Notes under the pieces: model-generated | What the model was told of the DNA's origin: nothing | The model's database searches: none | Seen by the model: only the letters and a program-made list of their open reading frames with translations | DNA from: an uncultured Bacteroidota bacterium | Lineage (GTDB): Bacteria; Bacteroidota; Bacteroidia; Chitinophagales; Chitinophagaceae | Length of the DNA: 8,722 nt | Reading direction: 5' to 3' | Assembly (NCBI GenBank): GCA_903906615.1 | Contig: CAIVKT010000628.1 | Span: 1 to 8,722 of the forward strand | Shown here: positions 6,616 to 8,722 of the stretch, piece after piece | Numbering within the stretch: position 1 is the first letter of the stretch | Layout of the letters: every line of letters begins with the position of its first letter | Position numbers and translations under genes: made by a program

Positions 6616-7458
6616 TCAATTCTTGGCAGCTGGCAACAACAGATTGCCGAGAAGGCTGTACACATATTTGGCACCACCGGGGCCGTAGATGAAACGATGG
6701 CCGCCCTGCTCTACATTGCCGAAATTCCAACCGGTGGCTTCGCTTTTGTGCTGCTCATAGATGGCTTGCACATCACCGAAAGGAAAGCCGGGATCGTCTT
6801 TTGCATTCATGGAGAAAAGGGGCTTCTGTTTGGTGATGTTGCCGAATTTGACGGCTTCGCCGGGGAGCTTAGGCATAGCTGAGAATGCGTAGAAGCCTGC
6901 AAACATATCGGGCTTGTGGTTGATGAACCAGAAGGTGGAAATACCACCCATGGAGATGCCGCCAAGGTAGATCTTCTGCTTGTCTACATTGTAATGGTGC
7001 TGCACCTGCTTTACTATAGATGCGACATTTTCGAGAGCGCTTACCTGGCTGGGCCACATCAGGTCGCGGCGGCCAAAGGGGAAAACAACGATGGCGTGGT
7101 ACATATCGGCAACGGAGAATATTGGCTCAGTGGCGATAGAAGGGTCTTTGTACTGAAAGCTGTCTTTGGCCAATATAGCGCCATGCAGGAATACGACAAC
7201 AGGCATAGCACGTGCAGGGGTGTATGTTTGCGGCACGTACACGAGGTAGGGTACATCCACATTGCCCACACGGCTGTAGTAGAGCGCAAGGCCATGCGGT
7301 GCGGCTGCAAATGCACCCGGCGTTGCAGAAGCATGTATGGCATGGCCAGTGATGGTTGTGAGCCATTGCTTGCTATGAACCTCTGCAGCGGTTTGCGCGC
7401 CGGCAACATGCGACAAAAGGAAGAATAAAACCGGCAATAGTAATTTGTGGCTACGCAT
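6616..7458 (-). CDS. Secreted alpha/beta-hydrolase esterase (PHB depolymerase/feruloyl esterase-like)
   Basis: 280 residues from the ATG at 7458. A GTG at 7476 would add six residues (MFHTTD) before the signal peptide, so the ATG is preferred because it gives a classic one: MRSHKLLLPVLFFLLSHVAGA, cut before Q22. The mature protein shows an alpha/beta-hydrolase core: VVVFLHGA (87-94, oxyanion-hole HG), FPFGRRDLMW, the nucleophile elbow GGISMGG with S169, acidic residues D221/D222 in NAKDDPGF, and H254 in GGHRF. The order Ser-Asp-His is canonical, so the enzyme is probably active on an ester in the periplasm or outside the cell. The substrate is not evident; polyhydroxybutyrate-type or carbohydrate-esterase activity are family-level possibilities. 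It lies 40 bases downstream of the DUF2252 gene on the same strand, so it is probably co-transcribed. No clear terminator was found after its stop at 6616-6618. Confidence 0.85.
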   Translation of the reverse strand: MRSHKLLLPVLFFLLSHVAGAQTAAEVHSKQWLTTITGHAIHASATPGAFAAAPHGLALYYSRVGNVDVPYLVYVPQTYTPARAMPVVVFLHGAILAKDSFQYKDPSIATEPIFSVADMYHAIVVFPFGRRDLMWPSQVSALENVASIVKQVQHHYNVDKQKIYLGGISMGGISTFWFINHKPDMFAGFYAFSAMPKLPGEAVKFGNITKQKPLFSMNAKDDPGFPFGDVQAIYEQHKSEATGWNFGNVEQGGHRFIYGPGGAKYVYSLLGNLLLPAAKN

Positions 7459-7498
7459 ATCTGTAGTATGAAACACTAAGATAGGAAATAGTAGGCTA

Positions 7499-8668
7499 CT
7501 ATGCTTTTACAAATTCGCGGTAATATTTTGCATTCTTTTTGGCAAGGGCTACACTGGCTTCCATAATATCTTTCTGCCACTGCTTTTTTGTGGCAAAATC
7601 CATCAGCTCGTCGGCGGTGGACGCGCCGAGGTGGCCACTGGCCCGCAGATGGGCATAGGCCATAAGCACCGCCATTTCGCGGGCCACCTGGCTGAAGGCG
7701 CCGAGGTCATTATTAAAGTCTTCGAGGTTCATGCGGTCGGCCATGAGCTGCATTTCTTTGACCATGTACCATTGCCCATCCATCTCTACGGTTGCAGTAA
7801 AAGCCGGTGAGTTGAACTGCATGAGGTAGCCGATGTCATTGACGCGCTGCGCCTCGTTCTTAAAACGCGGCTGCTTTACATGTACCAGGCCTGTATAGCA
7901 GGAACGGCGGGCTGCTTTGACATCTATGAGGTAGTGCTTACCTTTCTTTTTGCTATAGCAAAGTACACAGTAGCGTTGCAGGCCCAGGCTGCCGGTACCC
8001 GCAATGCGGAATGCGGCATCTTCAAATACAAGGTGCTCGAAACGGCTTTCGAGCAACGGTGTAAGCCCTTTGTATATGCGGGATTTGGTGACATCATCCA
8101 GCTTCATAAAATGTATATTGTCTGCCTTGAGCATTAATGCGCCCTTGTGCTTATAGGTGTGCTTGCTGATAAATACTTGCCGGTCGAAAGTATGCAGATG
8201 CTCAAAATATTTTTTGAAAGCGCCATGGGCGACTCCCTCTTCGAGCATTAGGGCTTTGCCTTTGTGGAGCGTAGTAGTGTAGGCTTCCATAATATCATGC
8301 AGCAGTTTGTGCAAGCCAATGGCGCCTGCTTTCATCTGGTCGGCAGCGATGATGATACTTGTGAGAAAACGGGCTGCTTCGGCCTCGGGAGAGGCGAGTA
8401 TGGCCTCATCGAAATCATTGAGGTCGAAATATACGATCCGGGTATCGCCTTTGTAAGAACCGAAGTTCTCGAAGTGCAGGTCGCCGCATATCCATGCTTT
8501 TACTTTGGGCTTGTGCCTGTAGAGCTTTGCAAATTCTTCGGCAAAGAGATGGCAGGTGCCCCTGTAAAACCTGAACGGGCTTTCCTTCAGCGCCTTCCAC
8601 TTCAGCTCTTTGAGCTCCGGCGATATGCCTGCATTGTATTCGTTGATCTTCTTAAGGAAAGATGCCAT
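7499..8668 (-). CDS. DUF2252 (COG4320) family protein
   Basis: 389 residues, ATG at 8668, TAG at 7499-7501. There is no signal peptide, so it is cytoplasmic. Family motifs in order: SPFRFYRGTCHLF (30-42), WICGDLHFENFGSY (59-72), VYFDLNDFDEA (79-89), AGTGSLGLQRY (223-233) followed by LIDVKAA (K251), YMVKEMQ (301-307) and AYAHLRASGH (337-346, corresponding to the A-HARSGD motif). The GDLHxxN and D-x-N-D-F-D-E elements resemble the catalytic and metal-binding motifs of aminoglycoside-phosphotransferase/protein-kinase-like folds, and DUF2252 has been regarded as kinase-like, but no substrate is established. Length is close to the family's usual 380-450 residues and all motifs appear intact. The first 54 bases upstream are in the window; no convincing promoter is seen there. 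It leads the two-gene - strand unit with the esterase. Confidence 0.9.
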   Translation of the reverse strand: MASFLKKINEYNAGISPELKELKWKALKESPFRFYRGTCHLFAEEFAKLYRHKPKVKAWICGDLHFENFGSYKGDTRIVYFDLNDFDEAILASPEAEAARFLTSIIIAADQMKAGAIGLHKLLHDIMEAYTTTLHKGKALMLEEGVAHGAFKKYFEHLHTFDRQVFISKHTYKHKGALMLKADNIHFMKLDDVTKSRIYKGLTPLLESRFEHLVFEDAAFRIAGTGSLGLQRYCVLCYSKKKGKHYLIDVKAARRSCYTGLVHVKQPRFKNEAQRVNDIGYLMQFNSPAFTATVEMDGQWYMVKEMQLMADRMNLEDFNNDLGAFSQVAREMAVLMAYAHLRASGHLGASTADELMDFATKKQWQKDIMEASVALAKKNAKYYREFVKA

Positions 8669-8722
8669 AGCATATGTTTTACACCCGAAAAGTACGGTTA
8701 ATGATAGGCAATAGCTGTTAAA

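Noticed and set aside
6916..7428. 170-codon open frame on the + strand
   Set aside because: It lies wholly antisense to the esterase, which has clear catalytic motifs and a signal peptide; the + strand translation has no recognisable features.
7459..7476. GTG start for the esterase, six residues longer
   Set aside because: The ATG at 7458 gives a standard signal peptide directly; the extension MFHTTD adds nothing and uses a rarer start codon. It cannot be fully excluded.
8264..8701. 145-codon open frame on the + strand
   Set aside because: It is antisense to the N-terminal motifs of the DUF2252 gene, and its translation resembles no family.
8669..8722. Promoter for the DUF2252 gene
   Set aside because: On the - strand a TACTTTTC box is close to TAnnTTTG, but the nearest TTG is only 14 bases upstream of it, short of the usual spacing of about 19.

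Overview
The window looks like Bacteroidota DNA, most likely from the Chitinophagia/Sphingobacteriia side. Three observations support this: a secreted multidomain protein ends in a type IX secretion system (T9SS) type A sorting domain; translation starts are A-rich and lack Shine-Dalgarno sites; and an OmpA-family protein carries the Cys-containing adhesin-like modules common in that phylum. I cannot name genus or species from sequence alone. No tRNA, rRNA, CRISPR array, transposase or phage gene was seen.

Left part (1-5419, + strand). The window opens inside a large gene whose 5' end is missing. Its product has two tandem DUF3494 (ice-binding-protein-like) beta-solenoid domains. These are followed by seven Ig/BIG-like repeats of about 75 residues, each with exactly two cysteines, then a PKD-like segment and the T9SS type A tail. 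It is therefore a secreted, probably surface-attached, adhesin-like ice-binding family protein. Only 31 bases downstream comes a 649-residue protein: signal peptide, outer-membrane beta-barrel-like region, two related Cys-containing modules, a proline-rich linker and a C-terminal OmpA domain that keeps the peptidoglycan-binding Asp/Arg pair. The spacing suggests co-transcription. A plausible but unproven reading is a surface adhesin with its envelope-anchoring partner. A GNRA-loop intrinsic terminator (5446-5477) closes this unit.

Middle (5420-6615). A 216-base gap holds the terminator and a run of three adjacent small hairpins. It precedes a gene for a small outer-membrane beta-barrel protein (5636-6265). 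A 350-base convergent intergenic region follows, carrying a 104-bp sequence repeated twice in tandem (about 93% identical) with the start of a third copy. The unit has internal inverted repeats and resembles dispersed REP/MITE-like intergenic elements.

Right part (6616-8668, - strand). Two genes are read leftward and separated by 40 bases, so probably form one transcript. The first encodes a DUF2252 (COG4320) protein with all the family's recognisable motifs. The second encodes a secreted alpha/beta-hydrolase esterase of the PHB-depolymerase/feruloyl-esterase type with an apparently intact Ser-Asp-His triad. Their functional link is unknown.
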